Made by a program: the position numbers and the translations under genes. A stretch of 55,453 bases of DNA from RI-43 sp033764725 (GTDB lineage: Bacteria > Pseudomonadota > Alphaproteobacteria > Caulobacterales > Aquidulcibacteraceae), in assembly GCA_033764725.1 (NCBI GenBank), contig JANRIR010000089.1, positions 1 to 55,453 on the forward strand. Reading direction: 5' to 3'. Of this stretch, positions 34,794 through 43,204 are shown piece after piece (position 1 is the first letter of the stretch; each line of letters starts with the position of its first letter). The notes beneath the pieces are model-generated. The model had not been told where the DNA came from and made no database searches. It saw nothing but the letters and a program-made list of their open reading frames with translations.

Positions 34794-35396
34794 ATGATCG
34801 GGTTGCTGAGCGGGGTGGTCGCCGCTGTGGGAGAGGACGCCGCGCTCATCGATGTCGGCGGTGTCGGCTATGTGGCGCAGGCCGGCGCACGCACCCTGGC
34901 GCGCCTGACGCCCGGCGAAGCGGCGCGGCTGCACGTCGAGACCCAGGTGCGGGAGGATTCGATCCGGCTGTTCGGGTTCCTGTCAGAGGACGAGCGCGGC
35001 TGGTTTCAGCATCTGCAATCGGCGCCGGGCGTGGGCGCGAAGGTGGCGCTGGCGATTCTCGACGTGCTGCCGCCCGGCGAATTGGCCGACGCCATCGCGC
35101 TTGGCGACAAGGCCGCGATCGCGCGCGCCAACGGCGTCGGCCCAAAGCTCGCCGCGCGCATCGTGCAGGAATTGGGCGGCAAGGCGCCGCCGCGCGGGTT
35201 CCTCGGCCATGCCCGCACGCCGATCGCGGCCGCGCCGGTCACTGGTGGGCGCTCCGAAGCGGTGTCGGCGCTGGTCAATCTGGGCATCGATCAGCAGAGC
35301 GCAATGCGCGCTGTGGCGGCGGCGCTCAAGCAGGCCGGCGGCGAGGCCGACACGCCCAATCTCATCCGCCTCGCACTGCGCGAAGTGAATGCGTGA
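34794..35396 (+). CDS. ruvA: Holliday junction branch migration protein RuvA
   Basis: 200 aa. The canonical start MIGLLSG is at 34794. The OB-fold domain I, helix-hairpin-helix motifs (LQSAPGVGAKVALAILDVL and ANGVGPKLAARIVQEL) and a C-terminal domain III that contacts RuvB (VSALVNLGIDQQSAMRAVAAAL) are all present. RuvA tetramers clamp the junction and load RuvB. In many relatives ruvC sits directly before ruvA; here the upstream gene is apt. No LexA box (GTTC-N7-GTTC) was found just upstream. Confidence 0.95.
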   Translation: MIGLLSGVVAAVGEDAALIDVGGVGYVAQAGARTLARLTPGEAARLHVETQVREDSIRLFGFLSEDERGWFQHLQSAPGVGAKVALAILDVLPPGELADAIALGDKAAIARANGVGPKLAARIVQELGGKAPPRGFLGHARTPIAAAPVTGGRSEAVSALVNLGIDQQSAMRAVAAALKQAGGEADTPNLIRLALREVNA

Positions 35397-35482
35397 GCGC
35401 GCGCCGATGATCGCGGTCGCCTTCGTCGCACACTCCCGGCGCATGCTGGCGCGGACCGGCAAATCCAGAAAGGAAGCGTCCC

Positions 35483-36520
35483 ATGGCTGACGACGCCGCC
35501 CGCATCATCTCGCCCGACCGCCAGCCCGGCGAGACCGTCGATCGCGCCCTGCGGCCGCAGGGCTTCGACGAGTTCGTCGGTCAGCCGCACGCCAAGGCGA
35601 ACCTCAAGGTTTTCGTCGACGCCGCACGCGGGCGCGCCGAGGCGCTCGACCATGTGCTGCTGTTCGGCCCGCCGGGGCTCGGCAAAACGACGCTGGCGCA
35701 AATTCTCTCGCGCGAGCTGGGCGTGGGCTTCCGCATGACGAGCGGCCCGGTGATCGCGCGCGCCGGCGATCTCGCCGCGCTGCTCACCAATCTCGAGCCG
35801 CGCGACGTGCTGTTCATCGACGAAATCCACCGCCTCGCGCCGGCGGTGGAGGAAATCCTCTATCCCGCGATGGAGGATTATCGCCTCGATTTGATCATTG
35901 GCGAGGGGCCGAGCGCGCGCAGCGTGCGCATCGATCTGGCGCCGTTCACGCTGGTCGGCGCGACGACGCGCGCAGGTCTGCTCGGTACGCCGCTGCGCGA
36001 CCGGTTCGGCATTCCCGTGCGGCTGGATTTCTACAGCGCTGAAGACCTTACCGGCATCGTGCAGCGCGCCGGCGACAAGCTGGCCGCGCCGTTGACGCAC
36101 GACGGCGCTCTCGAAATCGCCAAGCGCGCGCGCGGCACGCCGCGCGTGGCGGTGCGCCTGTTGCGCCGTGTGCGCGATTTCGCAGCCGATGGCGGCGTCA
36201 TCGATTCCAAACTGGCCGACGCCGCGCTGAAGCGTCTCGATGTCGATGCGGATGGCCTCGACATGCTCGATCGCCGCTATCTGCACGCACTCGTCGAGAC
36301 CTATGGCGGCGGCCCCGTCGGCGTCGATACGCTCGCCGCAGCGCTGGCGGAATCGCGCGATGCGCTGGAGGACGTCATCGAGCCGTACCTCATGCAGCAA
36401 GGCTACGTGATGCGCACGCCGCGCGGCCGCTGCGCTGCGCCGCGCGCCTATGAGCGCTTGGGCAAGAAGCCGCCCGCCCTGCCGCCGCTGCAGGACCGGC
36501 TGTTCGGGGACGCCTCGTGA
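35483..36520 (+). CDS. ruvB: Holliday junction helicase RuvB
   Basis: 345 aa. Starts with the typical ALRPQGFDEFVGQPHAKANLKVF; Walker A is LFGPPGLGKTTLA, Walker B VLFIDEIHRL, sensor 1 LVGATTRAGLL, and a C-terminal winged-helix domain ends QGYVMRTPRGR. The hexameric motor drives branch migration with RuvA. ATG 35483 follows an AAAGGAAGC-type ribosome site, 86 bp after ruvA. It converges on sodB with 7 bp between the stops. Confidence 0.96.
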   Translation: MADDAARIISPDRQPGETVDRALRPQGFDEFVGQPHAKANLKVFVDAARGRAEALDHVLLFGPPGLGKTTLAQILSRELGVGFRMTSGPVIARAGDLAALLTNLEPRDVLFIDEIHRLAPAVEEILYPAMEDYRLDLIIGEGPSARSVRIDLAPFTLVGATTRAGLLGTPLRDRFGIPVRLDFYSAEDLTGIVQRAGDKLAAPLTHDGALEIAKRARGTPRVAVRLLRRVRDFAADGGVIDSKLADAALKRLDVDADGLDMLDRRYLHALVETYGGGPVGVDTLAAALAESRDALEDVIEPYLMQQGYVMRTPRGRCAAPRAYERLGKKPPALPPLQDRLFGDAS

Positions 36521-36527
36521 ATCGTCG

Positions 36528-37130
36528 TCAGGTCAGCGCTTCGAAGCGTTCGCTGGCGCCATCCCAATTCAGCGCTTCGCCGACGATCGTGCGCAGGTGG
36601 CGTTCCCGCTCGTTCCAGTAGTCCAGATAATAGGCGTGCTCCCACACATCGAGCACAAGCAGGGGCGCTGCGCCATGCAGGATACAGGCATCGGCGTCAT
36701 GCGTGTCCATGACGGCGAGCTTGCCGTCGCTTACGCACAACCATACCCAGCCGCTGGCGAAATGCGCGGTTCCACGCGCGACGAGTTCTTTTTGCAGCGC
36801 ATCGAGATCGCCGAAATCGGCCTTGATGCGCGTCATCAGCGCGGCGGACGGCTTTCCTGACTTGGGCGACAGGCTCTCCCAATAGCGGTCGTGATTGAAG
36901 GTTTGCGCAGCAGCATTGAACAGCGCGCGCTGCTTGGGGTCGCCCGCGGTCTTGCGCACGATCTCTTCCAGCGATGCATCCTTCAGCGGCGTGTCGGCGA
37001 TCAGCGCATTGACCTTGTCGACATAGCCCTTGTGGTGCTTGCCGTAATGCTTTGCGATGGTCGTCTCGGATATGGCGGGCGCAAGCGCGTCTTGCGGCCA
37101 TGGCAAAGGCATAAGCGAGATCGTCGACAT
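36528..37130 (-). CDS. sodB: Fe/Mn-type superoxide dismutase
   Basis: 200 aa. All four metal ligands are visible: His in IAKHYGKHHKGYV, His in TFNHDRYW, and Asp and His in LDVWEHAYYLDY. It dismutates superoxide to peroxide and oxygen, probably in the cytoplasm because no signal peptide is seen. Metal specificity (Fe or Mn) cannot be settled by eye. ATG 37130. The 280 bp upstream contain no gene that I can support and should hold its promoter. Confidence 0.92.
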   Translation of the reverse strand: MSTISLMPLPWPQDALAPAISETTIAKHYGKHHKGYVDKVNALIADTPLKDASLEEIVRKTAGDPKQRALFNAAAQTFNHDRYWESLSPKSGKPSAALMTRIKADFGDLDALQKELVARGTAHFASGWVWLCVSDGKLAVMDTHDADACILHGAAPLLVLDVWEHAYYLDYWNERERHLRTIVGEALNWDGASERFEALT

Positions 37131-37410
37131 GTCTGCTCCAAGGCGTTGTGTGGGCTTGCGGCGGCGACGGCGGTTGTGGTGACCGCTGCATCTACGCGCC
37201 AGAGCGCGTTTTGATCCGCGCCTGCAAACCGTGAGCAGCAGCTTATTCAGGCGGCGCCGGCGCCGCAATGATGCGCAAGGGCCACAACGCAGCGTCAATC
37301 GCAGCGTCCGCTGCGGCGCGGCGTCGGCGTTTGGTGAACGTCGGGGTAACACTTTGAGCCGATCATGGTCGAGCGAGTCTCGAGCAGTCGTTCATGAGAG
37401 GGGCGCTTGC

Positions 37411-37620
37411 ATGCACGCGATGACCAGCAAATCCAGGCCGGCGACGCCTCCGGGCGGCGACCCAAGACCCGGCGATTCCTGCCCGAGCTGCGGGCCAAGC
37501 TACAAGTTGCTTTTGCGGGATTTGGCGCGCTGCGGCCGCAAGGGGCCGGGCGAGGGCGCCTATTGCGCCGTGTGCCGCAGCGTCTGGGCGCTGCCGGCGG
37601 GCGCAGCGCCCGCCATGTGA
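37411..37620 (+). CDS. Small zinc-ribbon-like protein
   Basis: 69 aa. Two CxxC pairs are present, SCPSCGPSYKLLL and GAYCAVCRSVW, separated by about 29 residues and typical of a small zinc ribbon. The rest is Pro/Gly-rich and basic. A GAGAGGGG ribosome site lies about 8 bp upstream of ATG 37411; a second ATG three codons later is possible. No family name is assigned. It lies just before ybgC (42-bp gap) and may be transcribed into the Tol-Pal operon, but this could also be chance coding. Confidence 0.45.
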   Translation: MHAMTSKSRPATPPGGDPRPGDSCPSCGPSYKLLLRDLARCGRKGPGEGAYCAVCRSVWALPAGAAPAM

Positions 37621-37662
37621 TCGGCATCGGCGCGGCCGGGCGGTTCGCGCTACAAGGGCCGG

Positions 37663-38121
37663 ATGAGCGACGCACCCACTGCCGGGCGGATCGACGGCCG
37701 CCTCCATCTGCTTCCGGTTCGCATCTATTACGAGGACACGGATTTCTCCGGGGTCGTCTACCACGCAAATTATTTGCGCTATTTCGAGCGAGGCCGGTCG
37801 GATTTTCTTCGTCTCGCGGGCGTCGGCCACAGCGCTTTGCTGGAGGGCGACTCGCCCACGGCCTTCGCGGTCAACCGTATGACCCTGGACTTCCTCAAGC
37901 CCGCCCGCATCGACGACGCCCTCGTCGTGCAAACCGAGTTCGCTGCGGTCCGCGGGCCGCGGCTGCACTTCGCCCAGACCCTGCTGCGCGGCGACGCCAT
38001 CATGGCGCAAGCCCAGGTTGAGGCCTGTTGCATCGCCCTCACGGGCCGACCCAAAAAGCCTCCGCCGGCCCTGCTTGCGGCGCTGAAACCTTTCGTGGCG
38101 CAGGGCGCGTCCACGTTTTGA
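37663..38121 (+). CDS. ybgC: Tol-Pal system acyl-CoA thioesterase YbgC
   Basis: 152 aa hot-dog fold thioesterase. The signature is RIYYEDTDFSGVVYHANYLRYFERGRSDFLR, with the catalytic Asp in the YYEDTDF segment and the downstream His. A DFLKPARIDD segment completes the family pattern. It hydrolyses acyl-CoA/acyl-ACP substrates at the inner membrane and regularly leads the tol-pal operon. ATG 37663; 83 bp separate it from tolQ. Confidence 0.93.
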   Translation: MSDAPTAGRIDGRLHLLPVRIYYEDTDFSGVVYHANYLRYFERGRSDFLRLAGVGHSALLEGDSPTAFAVNRMTLDFLKPARIDDALVVQTEFAAVRGPRLHFAQTLLRGDAIMAQAQVEACCIALTGRPKKPPPALLAALKPFVAQGASTF

Positions 38122-38204
38122 CAAAGTCCATGGGGTAAAGCCGAAGGTTCGGAACGACCCCGGGAAAGCCGTGCGCGGCCGCCGGGCGCCGCCGCGGGGA
38201 TGAC

Positions 38205-38897
38205 ATGGAAGCGAGCGCAAACGACATCACCATTCTCGGCCTGTTCGCCCAGGCCGATCCCGTGGTCAAAGGCGTCATGCTGATGCTGGTCCTGGCGTCG
38301 ATCTGGTCGTGGACCGTCGCCTTCGACAAATGGATGCAGTTCAGCGAGCTGGAGAGCCGGGCCAAGCAGTTCGAGCGCGCTTTCTGGTCGGGCCAATCGA
38401 TCGAGGAGCTCGACGACAAGGTCTCCGACAAGCCGCGCGATGCGCTGGGGCGGGTGTTCTCCGCCGCGGCGCGCGAATGGCGCGACATCCGGCGCGGCGC
38501 GCCGCTGACGCCGACTTCCGCCGATCTCCTGCAGCAGCGCTGCGACCGCCTGATGCAGGCCGCCATCGCGCGCGAATTGCAGCGCGTGGGGCGCGGCTTC
38601 GGCGTGCTCGCCACGGTCGGCTCCACAGCGCCGTTCATCGGCCTGTTCGGCACGGTGTGGGGCATCATGAACGCCTTCTCCGACATCGCCGAGCAGAACC
38701 AGACGAACCTGTCGGTCGTCGCGCCCGGCATCGCCGAAGCGCTGCTCGCCACCGCCATGGGCCTCGTGGCCGCGATCCCAGCGGTGGTGTTCTACAACAA
38801 ATTTTCCGGCGATCTCGATCGCTTCGCCGATCGGCTCGAGGCGTTCTCCGATGAAGTCGCCGCGCGCCTGTCGCGCCGCCTGGCCGAGCGCATCTGA
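38205..38897 (+). CDS. tolQ: Tol-Pal system protein TolQ
   Basis: 230 aa inner-membrane protein of the MotA/TolQ/ExbB family. TM1 is KGVMLMLVLASIWSWTVAF; TM2 and TM3 are in VGSTAPFIGLFGTVWGIMNAF and IAEALLATAMGLVAAIPAVVFYNKF. With TolR it forms the proton-driven motor that energises TolA and keeps the outer membrane tethered during division. The stop overlaps the tolR start by one base (TGATG). Confidence 0.96.
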   Translation: MEASANDITILGLFAQADPVVKGVMLMLVLASIWSWTVAFDKWMQFSELESRAKQFERAFWSGQSIEELDDKVSDKPRDALGRVFSAAAREWRDIRRGAPLTPTSADLLQQRCDRLMQAAIARELQRVGRGFGVLATVGSTAPFIGLFGTVWGIMNAFSDIAEQNQTNLSVVAPGIAEALLATAMGLVAAIPAVVFYNKFSGDLDRFADRLEAFSDEVAARLSRRLAERI

Positions 38898-39364
38898 TGG
38901 GCGCGTCTTTGGCGCAGAACGGCCGCCGGCGCGGACGACGCGGCCTTCGCAAAGGGCGTCAGTCGGAGATCAACGTCACGCCTTTCGTCGACGTGATGCT
39001 GGTGCTGCTGATCATCTTCATGGTGACCGCGCCGCTGCTGACGGTCGGCGTGCCGGTGGATCTGCCCAAGACCGAAGCCAAGCAATTGCCGCCAGAGACC
39101 GAGCCGCTCACTGTCTCGGTGCAGGCGGACGGCAAGATTTATTTGCAGGAAAGCGAAGTGACGCTCGAGGCGCTGCTGCCGCAATTGCAGGCGATCGCCG
39201 CCGAGGGCTACGACCGGCGCATCTTCATCCGCGCCGACAATGCGGTGCCTTACGGCGTCGTCGCTGAGGTGATGGCGACGCTCAACACCGCCGGCTATCG
39301 CAATATCGGCCTCGTCACCGATCCGATGGCGGCGCGCGGCGCGCGCGCCAAAACGCGGGAGTGA
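38897..39364 (+). CDS. tolR: Tol-Pal system protein TolR
   Basis: 155 aa. A basic cytoplasmic N-terminus (about 25 residues) precedes SEINVTPFVDVMLVLLIIFMVTAPLL, in which the Asp of the single TM is the proton-relay residue. A periplasmic ExbD-like domain follows (VSVQADGKIYLQES ... RRIFIRADNAVPYGVVAEVMATLNTAGY). It is coupled to tolQ by a one-base overlap and followed 9 bp later by tolA. Confidence 0.96.
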   Translation: MGASLAQNGRRRGRRGLRKGRQSEINVTPFVDVMLVLLIIFMVTAPLLTVGVPVDLPKTEAKQLPPETEPLTVSVQADGKIYLQESEVTLEALLPQLQAIAAEGYDRRIFIRADNAVPYGVVAEVMATLNTAGYRNIGLVTDPMAARGARAKTRE

Positions 39365-39373
39365 GCGGCGCCG

Positions 39374-40099
39374 ATGCGGCCGGGCCTCCTCCTGTCGATC
39401 GCCACGCACGTGCTGATCGCGTTCCTGACGGCGGTGACGTGGCCGATCAATGCGCGCGAGCGGCGCGAGGACGGCGGCGTGGTGGTGCCGATCGACGTCG
39501 TCGATATCGGCGAGGTATCCAATGTCCGCGGCGCAGCGCCGATCAATCCGGAGACCGAAGCCGCCGCCAGCGACGTCGAAGGCGGCCCGCCGCCGCCCGA
39601 CGAAACCGTCGAAGCCGCGCCCGATGCGCGCCGCGCGCCATCGCTGGATTTCGGCGCCATGCAACGCGAATTGCTGGCCAACAAGACGAAAGAAAACAAT
39701 CCCCGCCTGACCGGGGACGGCGCGCCCGGCGCTATGCCGCGTCCCAGCGCGGGCCTTGGCACAGCCCAGATCGCCGCGCTCGAGGATCGCATTCGCGCAG
39801 TCACGCGCCAGCACATCCGCCGCAACGCCTGCTGGCGCACGCCGGTCGACCAGCCGGATTTCGAGCGCCTCGTCGTCACCATCCGGCTGCGGCTCGACGC
39901 GCGCGGGGCGCTCGTCGGCGAACCGCAGGTGGTGTCGCCGCGCTCGACTTTGGGCGATCCGATCCTGCGCGCGGCGGTGGATTCCGCGCGCCGCGCCGTG
40001 CAGCAATGCAGCCCGTTTCCGTTTGCGGGCGATCCAGCGCTTGCGCCGCATTATGACCTTTGGCGCGATATGGAATACACCTTCGATCCGCAGGTCTAG
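39374..40099 (+). CDS. tolA: TolA-like protein of the Tol-Pal system
   Basis: 241 aa. A single N-terminal membrane helix (GLLLSIATHVLIAFLTAVTWP) precedes a Pro/Glu-rich periplasmic linker that is much shorter than the long helical domain of enterobacterial TolA. A C-terminal domain follows (IRRNACWRTPVDQPDFERLVVTIRLRLDARGALVGEPQVVSP), of the TonB/TolA C-terminal type. It links the TolQR motor to Pal and TolB. Position in the operon makes the call secure despite low similarity. The stop is 9 bp before the tolB ATG. Confidence 0.88.
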   Translation: MRPGLLLSIATHVLIAFLTAVTWPINARERREDGGVVVPIDVVDIGEVSNVRGAAPINPETEAAASDVEGGPPPPDETVEAAPDARRAPSLDFGAMQRELLANKTKENNPRLTGDGAPGAMPRPSAGLGTAQIAALEDRIRAVTRQHIRRNACWRTPVDQPDFERLVVTIRLRLDARGALVGEPQVVSPRSTLGDPILRAAVDSARRAVQQCSPFPFAGDPALAPHYDLWRDMEYTFDPQV

Positions 40100-40108
40100 C
40101 GAGAGGCG

Positions 40109-41599
40109 ATGATGCATCAAACTTCCGCTCCGCCATCTCCGCACAATCGCCCCTCCTTCTCCCCTTGTGGGAGAGGGTGGCCGCGCAGCGGACGGATGAG
40201 GGGTGTTGACGCAAGCCTTTACAGGTTCGCGAAAACACCCCTCATCCGGCCCTTCGGGCCACCTTCTCCCACAAGGGGAGAAGGGCTTCAGCGTCTGGCG
40301 TCCGCGTTTGTAGCAGTGCTGATCGCGCTCTTCGCGTTCGCTGCGCCGGCCTTCGCGCAATTGCGCGTCGACATCACCCAAGGCCATCTCAATCCCACGC
40401 CGATCGGCGTGAACGATTTCTACAGCCCCGACGCCGAAGCGGCGCGCGTTGGGCGCGACGTCGCAGCGGTGATCCGCGCCGATCTCGAGCGCTCGTCGCT
40501 GTTCCGCTCGATCGATCCCGCCGCCTTCATCGATCGGCCGACCGACGTCAATTTCGCGCCGCGCTTCGCCGATTGGCGCGCCTTGAGCGCGCAAGCCGTC
40601 GTCGTCGGCCAGGCGACGGCGCTGCCGGACGGGCGTTTGCGGCTTGAATTTCGCCTCTGGGACGCGCTCAGCGAGCAGGCGCTCGTCGGCTATCAATACG
40701 CCACCACGGCGGACAATTGGCGCCGCATCGCGCACCGCATCGCCGATCAGATCTACGAGCAATTGACCGGCGAGCCGGGCTTTTTCGACACGCGCGTGGT
40801 GTTCGTGTCGGAATCCGGCCCGCGCACCCGGCGCATCAAGCGGCTGATGATCATGGATCAGGACGGCGCCAATCCGTCCTTTCTCACCGGCGCGGACGTG
40901 CAGGTGCTGACGCCGCGGTTTTCGCCGACGACGCAATTGATCACCTACATGTCCTTCGAGACCGGCCGCCCGCGCGTGTTCTTGTACAATCTCGAAACCA
41001 ATCGCCGCGAAGTGCTCGGCGATTTCCCGGGCATGAGCTATGCGCCGCGCTTCAATCCGCGCGGCGACGGCGTCATCATGACGATGGACCTCAACGGCAA
41101 TTCCGAAATCTACACGATGGACCTGCGCTCGCGGCGCACGACGCGGCTGACCAATCATCCCGCCATCGACACCTCGCCGTCCTACGCGCCCGACGGCGCG
41201 CAGATCGTGTTCAATTCCGACCGCGGCGGCTCGCCCCAGCTTTATGTGATGAACGCCGACGGCTCCAACCAGCGCAGGATCAGTTTCGGCGATGGGCGCT
41301 ATTCCACCCCGGTCTGGTCGCCGCGCGGCGATCTCATCGCCTTCACGCGCCAGAACGGCGGGCGGTTTTCGATCGGCGTCATTCGCCCCGATGGCACCGG
41401 CGAACGCGTGCTGACGGAGGCCTATCTCGACGAGGCGCCGACCTGGTCGCCCAATGGCCGCGTCATCATGTTCTTCCGCGAGGATCGCCCGGGCGCGGGG
41501 CCGAAATTGTGGTCGATCGACCTCACCGGACGCAATCTGCGCCAGGTCGCGACGCAAACCGATGCGTCCGATCCCGCCTGGTCGCCGTTGCTGCCGTGA
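40109..41599 (+). CDS. tolB: TolB, with a repeat-derived N-terminal extension
   Basis: 496 aa from ATG 40109 (or 40112, better spaced from GAGAGG at 40101). The core is standard TolB: an N-terminal domain (LRVDITQGHLNPTPIGVNDFY) and a beta-propeller of repeats such as LMIMDQDGANPSFLTG, YTMDLRSRRTTRLTNH and YVMNADGSNQRRISFG. The hydrophobic signal core (SAFVAVLIALFAFAAPAFA) does not begin until about residue 65. Residues about 16-59 are encoded by the 130-bp palindromic repeat copy 2, read in frame with no stop. TolB works in the periplasm with Pal. Alternative starts inside the repeat (ATG 40196) would shorten the leader to about 55 residues. Confidence 0.9.
   Translation: MMHQTSAPPSPHNRPSFSPCGRGWPRSGRMRGVDASLYRFAKTPLIRPFGPPSPTRGEGLQRLASAFVAVLIALFAFAAPAFAQLRVDITQGHLNPTPIGVNDFYSPDAEAARVGRDVAAVIRADLERSSLFRSIDPAAFIDRPTDVNFAPRFADWRALSAQAVVVGQATALPDGRLRLEFRLWDALSEQALVGYQYATTADNWRRIAHRIADQIYEQLTGEPGFFDTRVVFVSESGPRTRRIKRLMIMDQDGANPSFLTGADVQVLTPRFSPTTQLITYMSFETGRPRVFLYNLETNRREVLGDFPGMSYAPRFNPRGDGVIMTMDLNGNSEIYTMDLRSRRTTRLTNHPAIDTSPSYAPDGAQIVFNSDRGGSPQLYVMNADGSNQRRISFGDGRYSTPVWSPRGDLIAFTRQNGGRFSIGVIRPDGTGERVLTEAYLDEAPTWSPNGRVIMFFREDRPGAGPKLWSIDLTGRNLRQVATQTDASDPAWSPLLP
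40155..40284. repeat. 130-bp multi-hairpin palindromic repeat, copy 2, inside tolB
   Basis: Same length and architecture as the copy at 30464-30593. Outer hairpins are 40155-40177 (one wobble) and 40262-40284 (perfect CCTTCTCCC/GGGAGAAGG). The internal long-range pair GGATGAGGGGTG (40194-40205) with CACCCCTCATCC (40236-40247) is perfect here. Small hairpins are CCGC-GCA-GCGG (40181-40191) and GGCCC-TTC-GGGCC (40248-40260). The central loop sequence differs from copy 1. It lies wholly within the tolB reading frame, between the probable start codon and the signal-peptide core. Confidence 0.92.
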
Positions 41600-41787
41600 G
41601 CGGGCGCGTGCGCGTCGCGCGTGCAGGCGCGTTAAGAATTTTCGCTTATTGCAACGTCTTTAGGGTGCATTCGGTTGAAAGCGCGGGGCCGGGGCCGTAA
41701 TCCTCAAGCTCGCGTCGGCAGAAGGCGGCGTCATCGGTGCGCCGTCAGGACTTCGGAAAAACCGGACTTCAAAAAAGAGGTGCACAT

Positions 41788-42306
41788 ATGCGCAAGATCG
41801 CCTTCTTCTCCGCAGCCGCCGCCCTGGCCTTGAGCGCATGCGCCTCGCGGCGCGAGCCCGTCGCGCCGCCGACTCCCGTGCCGACGCCGGCGCCGCGGCC
41901 CGCGCCCGTGCCCGAAGCGCCGCGCGGCCCGGTCGCGGGATCGCTCGAAGATTTCCGCGTGTCGGTGGGGGAGCGCGTGTTCTTCGGCTATGATCGCTTC
42001 GATCTCACCGGCGAAGCGCGCGCCATTCTCGATCGCCAGGCCGCCTGGCTGCGCCGCTATCCATCGGTGCGCGTTCTGGTCGCGGGCAATTGCGACGAGC
42101 GCGGCACGCGCGAATACAACCTCGCTCTGGGCGCCCGCCGCGCCGCCGCTGCGCGCGATTACCTCGTGTCGCTGGGCGTCGAGGCTGGCCGCGTCGAAAC
42201 CGTGTCCTATGGCAAGGAGCGCCCGCTCGATCCCCGCGCGAACGAAGAAGCCTGGTCGGTGAACCGCAACGCGCACACCCAGATCGTGTCCGGCGCCGTC
42301 AGCTGA
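41788..42306 (+). CDS. pal: Peptidoglycan-associated lipoprotein Pal
   Basis: 172 aa. A lipoprotein signal with lipobox LSAC (residues about 15-18) is followed by a Pro-rich linker (PPTPVPTPAPRPAPVPEAP). An OmpA-like peptidoglycan-binding domain follows (VFFGYDRFDLTGEARAILD, then NCDERGTREYNLALGARRAAAARDYLVSLG). Pal tethers the outer membrane to peptidoglycan and binds TolB or TolA. A strong AAAAAAGAGG ribosome site precedes ATG 41788. The 188-bp gap after tolB may carry an extra promoter, since Pal is usually abundant. Confidence 0.96.
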   Translation: MRKIAFFSAAAALALSACASRREPVAPPTPVPTPAPRPAPVPEAPRGPVAGSLEDFRVSVGERVFFGYDRFDLTGEARAILDRQAAWLRRYPSVRVLVAGNCDERGTREYNLALGARRAAAARDYLVSLGVEAGRVETVSYGKERPLDPRANEEAWSVNRNAHTQIVSGAVS

Positions 42307-42398
42307 GCGCAGCGCGCGCCGATCTCGGAAGAATGGGCGCGGTCCGCGGCGGCGGGCCGCGCCCAAATTTCGCCGAAGGCGCAGCCCATGCCGTGTCC

Positions 42399-43202
42399 AT
42401 GATCGCATCAATCCTGAGGTTCGGATCGGCGGCGCTGTGCGTCGCGCTGGCGTCGGCGCAGTTCGCGGCTGCGCAAGCGCCGCCTCCGCCAGCCTATCTC
42501 GGTCAGCGGGCGCAGACCCCGCCGCCGGCGGCGCCCGTCGCCGCGGCCGATGCGCGCCAGGATCGGCTCGAGGAATTGGAGCGCCTGCTGCGCAACGCCA
42601 CGGCGGAGAACGAGCGCCTTCAGTTCGAGCTTGTCCAGGCGCGGCGGGAGAATGAACGCCTCCAGGCCATGGTCGGCGACCTCGCCGCCGCCCGCGACGC
42701 CGCCGAAGCCGCCCCGCCGGCGCCTACGCCGCGCCAGCCGGCCGCGCCCGCCCGCACCGCCGCCCGCGACGCAGCCCAGGGCCAATTGGGCGAGCTGCCC
42801 GCCGCGGCGTTGCCCGGCGAGGCGGGGCCCGCCTATGCGCGTGCGCGCGAGCTTCTGGTCGCCGGCCAGACCCAGGCGGCCGAGCAGGCCTTCAGTCAAT
42901 TCATCGCCGCCTTCCCGAATGCGGCCGAGGCGGCCGACGCGCGCTATTGGTTCGCCTTCACGCTGCTCGCCCGCGGCGCCAATCAGGAGGCCGCCGTCGG
43001 CTTCCTGGATTATTTGCAGCGCCACGAAAACGGTCCGCGCGCCGCCGACAGTCTCGTCAGGCTCGGCGTGGCGCTGAAGGCGCTTGGCCGCCAAAGCCAG
43101 GCCTGTGCGGCCTTCGCCGACGTCCCGCGCCGCTATCCCCGCGCCAGCTCCGCCGTGCGCGACATGGCCGTTCGCGAGGCGCGCGCGGCGGGGTGTGGCT
43201 GA
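42399..43202 (+). CDS. cpoB: Tol-Pal associated protein CpoB/YbgF
   Basis: 267 aa. A signal peptide (SAALCVALASAQFAAAQ) precedes a coiled-coil trimerisation segment (RQDRLEELERLLRNATAENERLQFELVQARRENERLQAM) and a Pro/Ala-rich linker. TPR-like repeats follow (YARARELLVAGQTQAAEQAFSQFIAAFPNAAEAADARYWFAFTLLARG ...). CpoB coordinates peptidoglycan synthesis with outer-membrane constriction. ATG 42399 gives a normal signal peptide. It ends the tol-pal operon and converges on the protease gene with 2 bp between the stops. Confidence 0.92.
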   Translation: MIASILRFGSAALCVALASAQFAAAQAPPPPAYLGQRAQTPPPAAPVAAADARQDRLEELERLLRNATAENERLQFELVQARRENERLQAMVGDLAAARDAAEAAPPAPTPRQPAAPARTAARDAAQGQLGELPAAALPGEAGPAYARARELLVAGQTQAAEQAFSQFIAAFPNAAEAADARYWFAFTLLARGANQEAAVGFLDYLQRHENGPRAADSLVRLGVALKALGRQSQACAAFADVPRRYPRASSAVRDMAVREARAAGCG

Positions 43203-43204
43203 CC

